Shown here: piece by piece, positions 1 to 11,909 of the stretch | Numbering within the stretch: position 1 is the first letter of the stretch | Layout: each line of letters starts with the position of its first letter | NCBI GenBank assembly: GCA_037954325.1 | Contig: JBBMNZ010000001.1 | Coordinates: 20,999,258-21,063,257 of the forward strand | Reading direction: 5' to 3' | Length of the DNA stretch: 64,000 bases | From: Fistularia commersonii | Taxonomy: Eukaryota; Chordata; Actinopteri; Syngnathiformes; Fistulariidae | The notes under the pieces: model-generated | What the model was told of the DNA's origin: nothing | Databases searched by the model: none | The model's input: only the letters and a program-made list of their open reading frames with translations | Made by a program: the position numbers and the translations under genes

Positions 1-1319
1 GCCTCCTTTTCACAAAGCTTTGAGGGAGAAAAATGGAACACATTTCCAGGTATCTGAAGGGAAAAACACTCAGAAGGTTGAAGGGAATTCATGCAAATCA
101 ACATTTCTTTCTAATGTATCTTTCCATGCAAATTTAAGAGCAACCCCAGTCGGAGAGGTTTTATGTCAGCGTGAGCACAAACAAACACAGGTGCAAACAT
201 CTCTCTCTCTTTCTCACTCTCTCTCAATCGATTCGTTGATTTATGCATCTCTTTATCCATCTTTTCCAATATCCTTATGTGCAGACACTGGAGTTGATCT
301 TGTGTCTGATTAAACACTAATAATATCTACGGTGAGCTTTAAAGTCACACTTCAGCTTTTCGTTTGATGCATCCCGACCACAACCCAAACATATCAAAAT
401 AGAAGTGTATTTATGGCAACGGAATATGATTATTAATGCAGTGTGGGTATGAGGCTGAGCCCTTCCCTTCCTCTCTCTGCAAAGCAGAGAGGTATCTTTT
501 CCCATCCTTTTACGGTAATACTGACAATAGTAGCTTTGACAAGCCGACTTCAACCCTCTTCTTCTTTTCTGTGCTTTACAATAAAGAGATGTAAAAGACC
601 GAAAAAGAGAAGGGTCTTACAACTGCAGGGATGGAGTTCAGCCACATTATTGAAACGTTCCCGCTCACATTTAGACATTTAGTCTTTCCTTGGTTAAGTG
701 TGGTCCCTTCCCTGTCCGTGTCCATCACAGAAACAAGGGTGAGCACACTGGTGACAAACAGATGACGGCTGCTGCTGTATTAACCCAGAGATAAACCACA
801 GTGCGCGTCGAAGGCACTGATTTAACCGAAGCTCTGGAATAAAACAGAGGACACTGGGATATGTCCACAGAGAAATTGTTGCGTGTGTGTGTGTTTTCTG
901 TTTTAGATGATGTTGCTGGGTTTTATCCGTTGATCTATCCTCGCATGGATGTGTGGGCGTGCAGATGCTATTATAAAACCAAAAGGCCTGCTTTCTGTCC
1001 TGTAGCTGTCAAAGTTACATTGACTGGCTAACGTGTGATCGACGCATGGCACCCAATGCTTATAAGGAGCGTCACGCATTCCCACCTGGGTTCCAAGAAA
1101 ACCGCAACAGTTGTGTATTTTAGAGCTCTTCGAATGCGCGCCTCTGGAGAATGCGGTCCCATGGCAGAACCTACAAACTCCTCACTCAGGCATGGCTTTG
1201 CGCAGACTGAGAACTTTTTGAGGGTAAATACTTAGTTAGCTCAAAACAAAGGCTGGAAAATGTTGCAGATAGATGGTTATGTTCAAATGCAACTAAATAA
1301 TTCTCCTGTCGTGTGCACA

Positions 1320-1320
<1 letters not shown>

Positions 1321-1385
<65 letters not shown>
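1321..1385. repeat. (AC)32 microsatellite
   Basis: An uninterrupted dinucleotide run of about 64 bp. It produces a spurious minus-strand poly(Val-Cys) frame. Confidence 0.98.
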
Positions 1386-1386
<1 letters not shown>

Positions 1387-1821
1387 CAGCTCTGTAGACC
1401 TCATTTATTAGACTCTCTCGCTGCATGAGTTTTAAGAAGCGACAGATCTTTAAACGCCCACAGAACTTTCATTTCTGTTGATATCTCAGAGCGGAATACA
1501 TCCATACCAACAACAAAGCTTTAAAAATCCCTCCTTTAAACAAAAAAGTGTGAAAATGTGTTGTTGTTTTTTTGTTAGCAACAACATTTTGATCCTTTTT
1601 AAGAAGATTTTTTTGTTTTCCATTTTCATTTTTTTTTTACCAGCATTTGCAGTGTAACATGAGCTGGAACCCTGACTGATGGAGCCAAAGTATCGCACTG
1701 TGTTTAAAAATCACAACATTTTCCAAAAAAAAAAGGAATGGACAGAATTTTTCATTCCATGAGAAATAGAGAGGAAGATGGACCATACGGACAAGAATAA
1801 TTGGGTCCTTGGTGTCAGTGC

Positions 1822-1826
1822 GCACA

Positions 1827-1862
<36 letters not shown>
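1822..1862. repeat. CACACACG(TG)n microsatellite
   Basis: A short CACACA block turns into (GT)15 across a CACGTG centre, giving local inverted symmetry. Confidence 0.9.
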
Positions 1863-1867
<5 letters not shown>

Positions 1868-3156
1868 TACACAACTACAAAATGACCCTCGTGGCAGTGT
1901 ATTGAATGCGCCAAGCTAGTTTTACCCTCTTCGTGCACAAGTGAAATAACAAGAACAAAGTGATGAACTATTTCTCAGCATTGCTTTTCCTTTTTTAAAT
2001 CACTTACTGCACTTTTATTTTTAAATTGTGAAAGCCAAAGGACTCGGAGCACGCAAGCGGGAAAGACACGCGTGATGTTCCTTTTCAATGTTTCATAACC
2101 ACCTGAAAGATAATAGCTCCCTTCCAGGCACTCCTTCTCTCCTGCAGCAACGGGCTTTTGTCTAGAACTCTCTCAGACAAAATGCGGGGAGATATCTGCA
2201 GTGAATTTATTATCACTTCGCTGCGAGAACGGGACTCTGGGGAGAGCCTGGAATCTCAGCACGCCACACCGAGATGTACACCAGTCTTTGAAAAAAAGGT
2301 GAGTCAGCCAGTTAGATGCAAACATTCGGTGGGAGCGTTATTTACAACCAGAATAAAATGAGGAGTGTCATTCTGAGGCGAGATATTGGAAGCGGTAGTT
2401 TTGGAACCAGTCTCACTCAATTTTGATATTTTGTTCCACAGCCAGTATTGAGGATTAAACTGGCGGTGCATTGACGTCAGTCGCTCTGAACTCAACCCTC
2501 GCTGTTCACCTTTAGAGTCATTTTATTCAAAATAAGAATTTTAGCTCAGTTTGTTTGGCTTCTATTTGTGCTTCCGGCGCATTTATGTGTCAACAATCAA
2601 ATCATGGCAATTTGCTGAACCGCTACTCATTTGCAGCTCAACTATAAAAAAATGAATCATTTTCCACACTTTGTAATGAATATGGTAATTAAATCAAAAT
2701 TTAAGAATGGGGTTGAAGGGGTTCTCAAACGCTGTCTACACATCAGGCGTAAAATAGTTAATTACCTAATAGTACAGGAAACAGTTGTGCTTCTGTTGTC
2801 ACAACGTCTTCAATGGACATTTGAAAATTATTTTTGTGCTTCAAATTAATCAATTACAATTTGTAACATACTATCACTTCATACACATACTGTATGCTGC
2901 ATCACATATCCACTCATCCACAGAAGTACTACAAACCTATATGCAATGTAACTCTGAAAACTCTGCCGATGTGCCCCTATGGGTTTTATGTCAGCACTGC
3001 ATGGCAGGAGCAAATTCAGCAACTTCTCAACAACGCACGCTCACACTGTCACTGGCCCACTGAAATAGATACAGATAACCTGGTGCAGAAGAATCTCAGC
3101 TCACCATGGAATCCTCCCTGCACAACACTGGAAGTGTTTGGCATTTAATGAATCTG

Positions 3157-3310
3157 GGCCGGTGTGGTGGTGCAGTGTGAGGGCTTCTGCCAAGCAGCAT
3201 GAAGGTCCTGGTTGAATTCCAGTTGCCTTTCTGTCCGGGGTCTCCATGTTCTCCCCGTGTCTGGGTGGGGTTCGTCTGGGTTCTAAAGTTTCCCCCTAAC
3301 AGTCGACTTT
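3157..3310 (+). mobile_element. Fish SINE-like repeat, 5' part (CATGTTCTCCCCGTGTCTG family)
   Basis: Contains GGTGTGGTGGTGCAGTGTGA, GGTCCTGGTTGAATTCCAG and CTCCATGTTCTCCCCGTGTC. These are the head and middle of a repeat seen seven times in this window. It is truncated after the middle segment. Confidence 0.7.
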
Positions 3311-5870
3311 AAGTTGGCCTGACAGATGAATGAGAGGTTTGTATGTTATATTCATTCTTATTTGCATTAAATAGGAGTTGCTTGTGTGTGTTCCTGTGTG
3401 TGTGTGTGTATGTGTGTGTATTGTTTGAAAAAAGGATTTTTTCATTTTTCATTTTTCACATTTATCTGTTTTTTTTAAATGAACTCCACATAGAAACCCT
3501 CACCCTAATTGCTACACAGGGTGAACACAGTGGCAACCAGTCAGACAGTCTCAAATCATTATGTCGGCTTGAGAATTTAATAAAGGGAGTAATTATCTGC
3601 CATGACATCAACCATGATGTTCGGCAGATAGGAGGAGACAATATTTTTACTTATATAAAACAGAAAACCTTGGCTATAACCAAGTACAGAGTACAGCATC
3701 TCCATGAAAGAGAGGAAATCTGTGTGTGATGAGTGGTCCAGAGAAGAGATATCTTGGGAGTTCACCGACACCCTGGGGGTGGAAAAAAAGAGGTTGATGC
3801 CGGTGCAGCATGAGCTGCAGGCTGCTGGATGAGGGGTCAGCGCCAGTAGAGCTGGCATGAAATAGCAAGGTCACTTGGAAAAGAAGCTACAGGCGACAAG
3901 AGTAGAAGGTCACCTTTACGAAACTGGGAAGACTAATCCCGGAGGACGGTGGACCTGAAACAGAAAACTTGCGATGATCCTTCAAACCAATCAGACGGGA
4001 CCCTCTGCCGGGGTGCAGGGAGGGTACGGTCCTGCTATTTTGGATGTGCAGTTAAAGCACCGTTGTGTTTCGCCGACATCCATAGTATTCCATATCCGTA
4101 GTCTTCCCTTTTTGGTATTTGTTTTACACAAGGAGTTTCATGCACTTTTCAAAGCACTTTGGCAAATAAGACCCCTGGTTGTAAGTCCGTAACAATGGTG
4201 CTTTTAGAGTTTGATCAGCCTGAAAGCTGCAGCGTTCATCTGTGCACACCTCGCTCCTGTTTCCTCGCCGTCTTCCTCCCGGGCTAGCATCCCTGTTTTG
4301 TAAAGGCAGCCTAGAAATCGTAGTCTATCTTGCTCTCACCTTCAGTCTGGCAAAGTGCTCATGCAGCCGTTTCCTGTCCAAATCCAAAGACAACTGGCTC
4401 TGGCTCACAGACTTCCCCTGAACTTTCGTAATAAAAAAGGATTTTATGGTTTCTCACCAGCATTTAGTTATTAGCAGAGTCTTTACCTCAGTCCAAACAG
4501 GAGAAATAATACCACAAACAGAAGTCAGGTTTCTTTGTCTCATCGGAAATAAACCTCCAATTGAGGCGTCTGCTTATCTAGGAGACTCATCAGATATCCA
4601 GCAAAGCCTTTGAGGCTCGGGTTTGATCACAGAGACAAAATTGGGGAATTTTAAAGGCTTTTGAAAGCTAATTAAACGCTGGCCTCTTATAACTCCTTGT
4701 CTTCCTCAGAGGCCGGTTGTTTCAAACAAATCAGCATTAGTAACTGAGATGAGGATCGCAGCAAGGCGAGAGCACGGTCAGTTCAAGAGCCCACTCGTGT
4801 TCAGAGACATGGCTGGACCAAAACGTCTCAATTTAACTTTCCTCTTTGAGCATAGATTATTTTGCCCCCAAAAATAAGAAATAGAAAATTGTTGTAAGGA
4901 TGCCTTGCTGGATACACATAATACCGGGTAGCTCTTCTGAGCAAAAGTTTGCAAATGCTGGGCTTACATCTTACAGTTTTCACATTTGCAGACTTAAAAC
5001 TGAAATGTCAAGTTGTCCTTCCATTTTACAGCTGCTCACCTTGTAAACTGTTTATAAGTCAACAGTGTGCATTTTGGGGTCTGATTCCAAGTGGGATGGC
5101 AATGCAGTCCTGTAAGGAGAGAGGACTCCTTCTCAAGCTTCTCAGACCAGAAAGATCCAACCCATTAATCTCAAAGCAGCTGATTTGTGTGTACACCGGT
5201 TAAACTGTCTCCTGGGGCGCAATTGCCTGGATTGCACACATGCTCAAGGTCCAACCAAGTCCAAACCACCTCCTCCACTATTCGGACGCTGGTGGAACGT
5301 GAAGGGGACGCAGATCAGGCCTACCCAGCGGGTTCTCGTTCCCCGAGAAAAACGCTGTCCCTTCGGGCGCCGTCGCTTTTCAGTCCCTGAAAACACATAC
5401 CTTTCACACCGGAGGAGAAAAGCCAATGACTTGCACCACTGCCGTGTTTTCTGATCCAGTCCCAGAGCTGCTTCTTCTACTTTTTATCTGAAAGAAACGG
5501 GCTGTCCGTAGTTGCAGTTGGTGTTGGATAGAGAACAGTGATTGCCTCAGAGCACCCACCGTCGAAGCCGTGGGAGCCTTGGCTGAGCATTCAAGTGAGT
5601 AAATGTTCAAAGCTGGTGAAAAAGAAATTCTAATCTTCAGTAAACGCTGTGTCTTAATCAGAATATGTTTAGAAATAAGCATCAGTCTCTGATTAAAAGA
5701 GTGGCTGCTCGCCGCCGTGATAATAAGAGGGTGTGAACTCCAGCAGGCAGAGCTCCACAGAAGCAGTGATGTCTGCATTGTAAGAAATGTTCAGGGAAAG
5801 GTGATAAAAGGAACAGATTGGGTTTGATTTTGAAATTTTGAATAGCAAATATGAAGCAATGAATTATCAT

Positions 5871-6015
5871 TCACTCATTCATTTCTCATCTATAGCGCTG
5901 TCGGGGTCGCAGGAGGGCTGCAGCCATTCACAGTTGTAAATATGCGAGGCGGGGTTCGCCCTGGATCAGTCGATTACACTCACAGAGAAATGCAACCATT
6001 CACTCTCTCATTCGA
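5871..6015 (-). mobile_element. Fish SINE-like repeat, 3' part, inverted
   Basis: The reverse strand carries the end of the same repeat: CCTCCTGCGACCCCGACAG, then CGCTATAGATGAGAAATG and ATGAATGAGTG. It lies directly before the Tigger remnant. Confidence 0.65.
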
Positions 6016-6082
6016 CGGTCATATAATGTAGATGCAAACAACCATCCACTAACTCATATATGTGCATGTAGAAATAGAAATA

Positions 6083-6720
6083 CAGTGCAACCTCAGCTTA
6101 TGAATTTTATTCGTTCTTTGACTCCATTCGCGAACCGAATCCATTTTTCCCATTGATATCAATGTAAGTCCCATTGATCTATTCTCTAGACCCAAAAACC
6201 ACACTGCCTTCTTTTGAAACTTTTGTATGGGTTTATTTGTGGCAAAAATACAGAAAGGAATTAAAGATAACATAGCTTATTACTGTTTTTCTGGTGTTTT
6301 CTCTCGTCCTGCCAGCACTTGTACTTGACACGTCCTTCACTAAATCAGCAAAAGTCTACTCGCATATGAAACCCTCGCTAACGTTATCTCCAGCAAGCTG
6401 TCGTTTTCATCCAAACTAACAATCACTTTTCTTCTTTTTCCAAGACTTGAGACCTTTGCTTCATTAAAGTAGTCACCCCTGTAGCCATATCAACCATCTT
6501 CAGCGCATCTTTGTTCTTCAGGATCGTACAGGTAGTTGGCTCAGCCATGCCGTCGTGCTCGGCGAGATCTGTAACACCCACACCGCTCTCACATTTAGCT
6601 ATTATGTCCTTCTTCAGTTCGGCTGTAATTTTGTACATCTTCTTAACAACACTATCACTGGCACTTCAACTTTTTGGGAGCCATATTTAGGGCTAACTTA
6701 CTGAAAAAAGTCTTATGATT
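6083..6720 (-). mobile_element. Decayed Tigger/pogo-like DNA transposon
   Basis: The + strand left end begins CAGTGCAACCTCAGCTTATG after a TA dinucleotide (6081-6082), as expected for Tc1/mariner-superfamily insertion. It continues with the CATTCGCGAACCGAATCC and TTCCCATTGATATCAATG type of end seen in fish Tigger elements. A minus-strand frame at 6423-6638 reads KITAELKKDIIAKCESGVGV, then a DLAEHDGM...TTCTILKNKD segment, which is the N-terminal helix-turn-helix of Tigger/jerky-like transposases. An ATGGCTCCCAAAAAG at about 6690 is probably the original start, separated from this frame by a frameshift and stops. No second inverted end was found and the catalytic domain is gone. Inactive. Confidence 0.75.
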
Positions 6721-6790
6721 TTGATTGATTCTGATAACAGGAGGAAACAACCGTGATCTACTCTATGTATATATACTGTACATATGTTAT

Positions 6791-7005
6791 GGGGCAGCTG
6801 TGGCTCAGTTGGTATTATAGGCGTTGCTCCAGAAGGTCGATCCCCGGCTCCCCCTGTCTGCCTGCTGCGGTGCCCTGAACTCCAAGTCACTCCCGAGGGT
6901 CTGGTTAGCGCCTTGCATGGCGGCTCTGCCTCCATCAGTGTGTGAACGGGCAAATGCGTGCTTTGAAACCCCAAGGTGATGAAAGACTTATATAGAATGA
7001 CACTG
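6791..7005 (+). mobile_element. tRNA-derived SINE (GGGGCAGCTGTGGCTCAG family)
   Basis: The head has tRNA-like RNA polymerase III boxes: A box TGGCTCAGTTGG at 6801-6812 and B box GGTCGATCCC at 6836-6845. The body (CCTTGCATGGCGGCTCTGCC) and the end (CTTATATAGAATGACACTG) match a SINE family widespread in teleosts. The tail is degraded. It lies about 70 bp from the Tigger remnant. Confidence 0.8.
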
Positions 7006-9069
7006 TATCTATTTAGATAGGGTAAAAAGTGTCATAAATTGAATTGAAAAAAATGGTGTTGAAGCAAACAAAATATTCACCAAATTCAAATAGATTTGTG
7101 GAAGAAAACTGAGAAGGGCTGAACGAGACCATGTCTGAAGTTGGACAAGCTGTATCTCTATCCGCCGAGGGAATAGTGCACCTGCCCTGGGTTGGCCGGT
7201 TGATCTCACCCCAGCTTTCCTCCGGCCGCACTTTTTGTTCTCACAAGCAATTTTCCTCCATTGTAATAAGCCATCCATTTCTCTGGCTCTTTCTCTTCAC
7301 CCCCCTTTCTATTCTTTTTTCTCTGGAAAAACTGACAACCTCGTGTTCAACAATCCCATTTATTATCCCCCTCGGAGTGGACGGCGCGCTCACGAAACAG
7401 GCCGGCCTAATGGCAGCCCACCCTCGGCCGGCCGGGCTGCACATCGGCGGTGTCAAATGAAAGACGTTTGCGGGGAGCGGCAAAAGGTTTCGGGTGTTCG
7501 CACCAGGTAGCGCTCCAACAAAGCTAGAAGCAAATATATGAGGGAACAAATATCTGAAAAGAAAACCATCAAGTGTTTATCATAAATAAATAAAAATGGG
7601 GCATTTTGTCAGACTTATGTGGAATAATATTTGAATCATTTACTCCAGGATGGTGGAAAAGCAAATCTCCCTTCGCATCACCAATATCAGTCATTACAGT
7701 TCATTTATTGCCTTTCTCTATGAAGAAAACACACATTTTGTCTTTTCGCGCAGTCCGCCGGCACCCACACACACATGCATGCACACACACACAGAAAAGA
7801 TCACCCCCTCAACCCCAACCCCACCCCTCCACCACTGCATTCACCGCTGTTGCCGGGACAGGAAATGAAAGGCACCGTATCGCCGGGCAATAACGTCATG
7901 TTGATGATGAAGCTCTGGCCATGGACGGAGGGAGCGGTGGAAACACAGTGATCCAGGGAACAGAACGATCTCTCAACCTAATCAATACACAACAGTGCAG
8001 CGCACCAACAGCCAGGATGGGAAACGATCCTGCCCTCTTTGCAGCCCACACATGCTCTCATTGCTTACTTTCTTCTCCCATCAGTCGCGGTGGATAACGT
8101 GTGCTCGAGGTGAATCTCCAGACAAGCATCCTGGGGGTTCTTCGTCTGTCTCCACGGGGGGGGGGGCGTGGAGTAAATGTAAATTTGGTTTGTTGTTCAC
8201 GTCTGTGGAAAACGTTGATGCCAAATATGCTCGAATGCATCGATTTCTATTAGAACAAGCAAGTAATTAAAAAATGAAATCTAACTTTGGATTATTGTTA
8301 TTTCATGGTTACACCATTTCCCACCCTCTCTTCATCACATACATAAGACGGAGGACACGTTCCCCTTCGGAAATGTATAATTTATATTGAATCGATTCCT
8401 TTCGGCGAACCTTTGCAAATGTGCAAACAATTTCCCAATTGCCAACGTCATACAACACTGCCATCTTCTGGGCTCTAGCTCAGAGTACAAGGAGTCACTC
8501 GGGCTCTTTCAGAGAGAGACAGAATTCTGAATTATCTGGAATCCTGATGTTAAATTAAGATGGACAGGAAACGGTCAAATCAATGAATGATTGTTAATTC
8601 ATCTGCAATTGCAGTCGCTTGGACGCAATAATGAGGTATTTGGTCATACAGAGGGATCAGCATGACCACTGACATCTTTATGACTACAAAATGGAGCCTC
8701 ATAAAAGTGAGCTTTTGCTTTTAGTGAAACACGGTGACGGCCTGTAACCTCCCTGGACTGAAGTCCTTCTGCCATTTTGGGATCACCAGAAGCAAACGGA
8801 CAAAGTTTTAAACACCGACACACAAACATACACTTTTTCTCTTCAGTGTTCCATTTGTTAAAATCTTCTTCTGATGGCAACGGGACTTCATTTTTTCCCT
8901 TTCAGTTCTGAAATGAAGAAGAAATGAAACGCCTTCAAGGGAAGAAAATCAGATCTAGTTGTCTTTAGATGATAATTTTGATAAGAATTAACAATGACAT
9001 GGACGACTGAGAACTTCCGCAGACGTACGCGATCCATTTAACATGACATTTATTGTAGCAATAACGTTA
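7006..9069. other. Upstream intergenic DNA before P1
   Basis: No gene seen. 7360-7460 is GC-rich with repeated GGCCGG motifs and ends in a GTGTCAAATGAAAG stretch; it could be a conserved non-coding element. An 11-G run lies at 8156-8166. Confidence 0.5.
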
Positions 9070-9135
9070 CATTTACATTTTTATTACATTCATTCGGCAG
9101 GCGCTTTTATCCAAAGCGACTTACAATAACAGACA
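9070..9135 (+). repeat. Teleost interspersed repeat fragment (GCGCTTTTATCCAAAGCG)
   Basis: The string GGCAGGCGCTTTTATCCAAA followed by GCGACTTACAATAA is a very common fish genomic repeat core. Only this core is present. It borders the CpG-rich P1 promoter. Confidence 0.6.
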
Positions 9136-9149
9136 TAAATCAATGTTTT

Positions 9150-9667
9150 TGCATGCCAGCTTCTCCGAGGCTATATATGTCTGTTTCCTACTCATCGGAA
9201 ACATTCGCCGCGCACATCAGTACAGTGGATGTGGGACTTTCTGTCAGTGCGCTCGATACCCGTATCGATTCCGGTCCGAGGCCTGCGCCCCGGGTCGACC
9301 CTTCAGCTCGCTGCTCCAACGCGACCTCTGCAGATTATACGTGCAACAGCGCCCCCATCTGGCCATCGCCGGTACTGCGGTCGGGAAAGGACACCTCTCT
9401 CGTCGTGGAGTACCTGGCTGCCAGCTGAAGGAGGATATCGCGGGCTGCAGGGAAAAAAAAAAAAACACTCCCTGCGTGACGTGCGGCATGGTCTTCCGTG
9501 TCTCCGGTGATGAGCAGTATCTGGCCGGCGAAGGGAGTAGTTGCTGCCCGCAACCGGCGTCTCTCCGCTGCGCGGCCACATGGTTTGCGGACGGACAGCC
9601 GTGAAAGCCTCCTCCGGAGCCCGCAGATCGGTGATCCAGGCGTGCACAGCAGAGACCCGCACCCACC
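9150..9667 (+). promoter_or_regulatory. ppp2r5c: ppp2r5c upstream promoter region and 5' UTR (P1), CpG-rich
   Basis: CpG density rises sharply here compared with the flanks and stays high to the long-form start codon. It includes a CRE-like TGACGTGC (9477-9484), a CTCF-like site (9348-9362) and no obvious TATA box. Several overlapping open frames on both strands are a by-product of high GC content. The exact transcription start and any 5' UTR intron cannot be read from the sequence. Confidence 0.6.
9348..9362 (-). promoter_or_regulatory. CTCF-like site in P1
   Basis: On the minus strand it reads CCAGATGGGGGCGCT. It agrees with the core CCAgyAGrkGGCgct except at two central bases. Confidence 0.4.
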
Positions 9668-9694
9668 ATGCCTCATAAGAGCAAGAAGGAGAAG
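9668..9694 (+). CDS. ppp2r5c: ppp2r5c long-form coding exon 1 (MPHKSKKEK)
   Basis: Nine codons from an ATG in context accATGc up to the donor AAG|GTGGAG. The donor is weak: it matches GT but not the A at +4 or the G at +5. The exon ends in phase 0 and the next exon continues with EPTKPG, as expected for this family. It lies at the 3' edge of a CpG-rich block. The transcription start is not visible. Confidence 0.75.
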
Positions 9695-9774
9695 GTGGAG
9701 TGACTTACTCTGAAGTTACTGGCTAGTTTTATTTTGACATCAAAATCACTCATTTGATTTATTTGTTTATCTGC

Positions 9775-9806
<32 letters not shown>

Positions 9807-11686
9807 ATCTCCAGGAACCAACCAAGCCAGGAAGATCCAAGAAATCTGGAAGTAGAAACGGGCCTGCAAGTGACCTTGATGTGAGTATTTTTTAAACTTT
9901 CTAACCCCTCGACTGCCTACTAGGATTCCACATTGAACACACCGAAACGTGCATCGCAAAAATATTTGCCCTTTAGGTCGAAGTAGATTTCACGTTTGAT
10001 TACTGCCAATATGCTGCAGCAGCTCTGTTTATTTCATCACGGGCTGATTTTGATATTAGTTTGTGTTTCGAACTCAAACTCGAGTGGCCTTTGTCAGCCC
10101 CTGAACCGACCGAGTCGCAACCCTTCTCGGTGCAACTCAAACACCTTGAAATTGTCATGTTTAGGAAATGTCTCTGATTCCGAAAAGGTAAAAAAAAAAG
10201 AAGACTGACCGGTTCATTTTGTACATTATTTTATCCACGAATTCAACCACCTCTTATACTGGAAAAAATGCAGAAACAGCTCCTCATGTGGCCTCACATC
10301 AGGATCTTATGACTTGAATTTCACTCAAAATGCTTCTGTTAAAAACCCGTTCCTTCCCAAAGGCCCAAAGGAGCCTCGTCTGCTCTTTGACTCTTTGATA
10401 GCGAGACAAAATATCGCATCTGCATTTTCCACCCAAATGGCCTGTGAGATATGCCGGCGCAGGCGAGTTTTACCGATTGTGTAGGATCTGATTAGTGAAC
10501 CGGATGACCTGTTTGCTTCTTTTGACAGCTCCGCCTGTGCCAAATTATTCTGTCCACTCAGGCCTGTCACAAACTCTGTCAGCAGATGAAACACAGTATG
10601 CCACTGTTCCTGATCAATTTCCTCGAATCACCTGATCTGATTCGGAAAGGAACTTGACCCTTAAGCACAACATCCTCTCCTCTCATCTGTCCTCTCCCAT
10701 CTGCCGCTCTCCTCCTCACCGCCGTGAAGTAATACTTGAGTAAAGTGATTCTGTGCCATTTCCCTCATGCTAAGGACAACCCCGGTTTCATAACAAAAGC
10801 CCTTCCGCCGCGGTTGTTTTTGCAGGGCTCGGCTAAGAAAGTACCTCCTGCGACTCAGCTGATGAGGACGAAGCAGCCGGGGTCACACTCTGCAGCGAAA
10901 CGGGAAAAAAGGCTAAGCACTTCGTCTTTCCCCCTCAGTACCAACAGGGAGTTACACAAACTACCCGCCATAACAGGTACGTCTTTTTCAGCGGTGTAAA
11001 CAGACTTCACTTCATGTCCGACCCAGAAAATCCTGGATGACCTTTAACTTGGATTGAGTCTTTGGCCTGGATGAAGGGAATCATATTAACAATTCATAGC
11101 CCCGGTGTATCCTCATAACCACCTTTTAACCTTGAGGTCTCACTACATAATTCATAGCTGCGCAGAGTGCCGAGCAGCTTTATCCGTAATGCAAATGATG
11201 TGCAATCAGACGCATCTCTAGCCTTACCTAGAAGAAAGGGATATCGCTGCCCATGTGTGTTAACTCAAGGAAGCAGATGACAGTGGTGGGACTGCAGGAA
11301 TGAGTTGTTTTTTTGAAACACCCCAAACTGAGTGTCTGAGCCCAAGATTAATGTACTGATCATGAATTAATAACTATTCCTGAGAGATTTGTATTTAGAA
11401 AGTGTGCTGTCAATGGCTTATTATAATTAAGTAACTAATAATGCAAGGCAGTTTAAATTATAGGAAAAGCTAGTGACATCCAGGTTTGAATCTTGATATA
11501 ATTCACTCGAGCTTATTTGTTTACATACCGGGCTAAACATGCAGGATCCACTACCCCCCGAGTCTCTAGGGGAATAACTGAACTGAATGTCTGAATGAAT
11601 TAAGTAATTGAATGTTTGTTCATGTGCATCATTCTCTTGACCCAATTTGATAGACGGTGCTTTTTAAAATTATTATTATTATTATT

Positions 11687-11719
<33 letters not shown>

Positions 11720-11720
11720 A

Positions 11721-11756
<36 letters not shown>

Positions 11757-11872
11757 GGCCCAAGTGTTTGTGGTTAGCTGTTGCTTGCTCCCATGCTCCC
11801 ACAACTGAAATGAACACCTGGGGAAAAAGGGTTTGAGAGACTCACAGACAGATTCAGCAGTGTGTGCCAAGC

Positions 11873-11909
<37 letters not shown>

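Larger units (their letters stand above)
1..5870. other. Upstream intergenic DNA, no gene seen
   Basis: Only microsatellites (1321-1385, 1822-1862), one SINE fragment (3157-3310) and unassigned sequence. Short open frames here lack splice context, codon bias or recognisable domains. A GC-richer stretch at 5240-5460 has open frames on both strands and no family I recognise. Confidence 0.6.

Noticed and set aside
6791..6870. A functional tRNA gene at the SINE head
   Set aside because: A and B boxes are present, but the sequence does not form a full cloverleaf and continues directly into a SINE body.
9143..9676. Several overlapping open frames of 90-150 codons on both strands
   Set aside because: They result from high GC content in the P1 CpG-rich block. 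None has a known domain, and they contradict each other.
9668..10976. Assignment of the upstream exons to a separate ppp2r5d gene
   Set aside because: The N-terminus resembles delta, but there is no delta-type core in the window. The phase fits the gamma exon at 20555, and long gamma forms of this kind are known.
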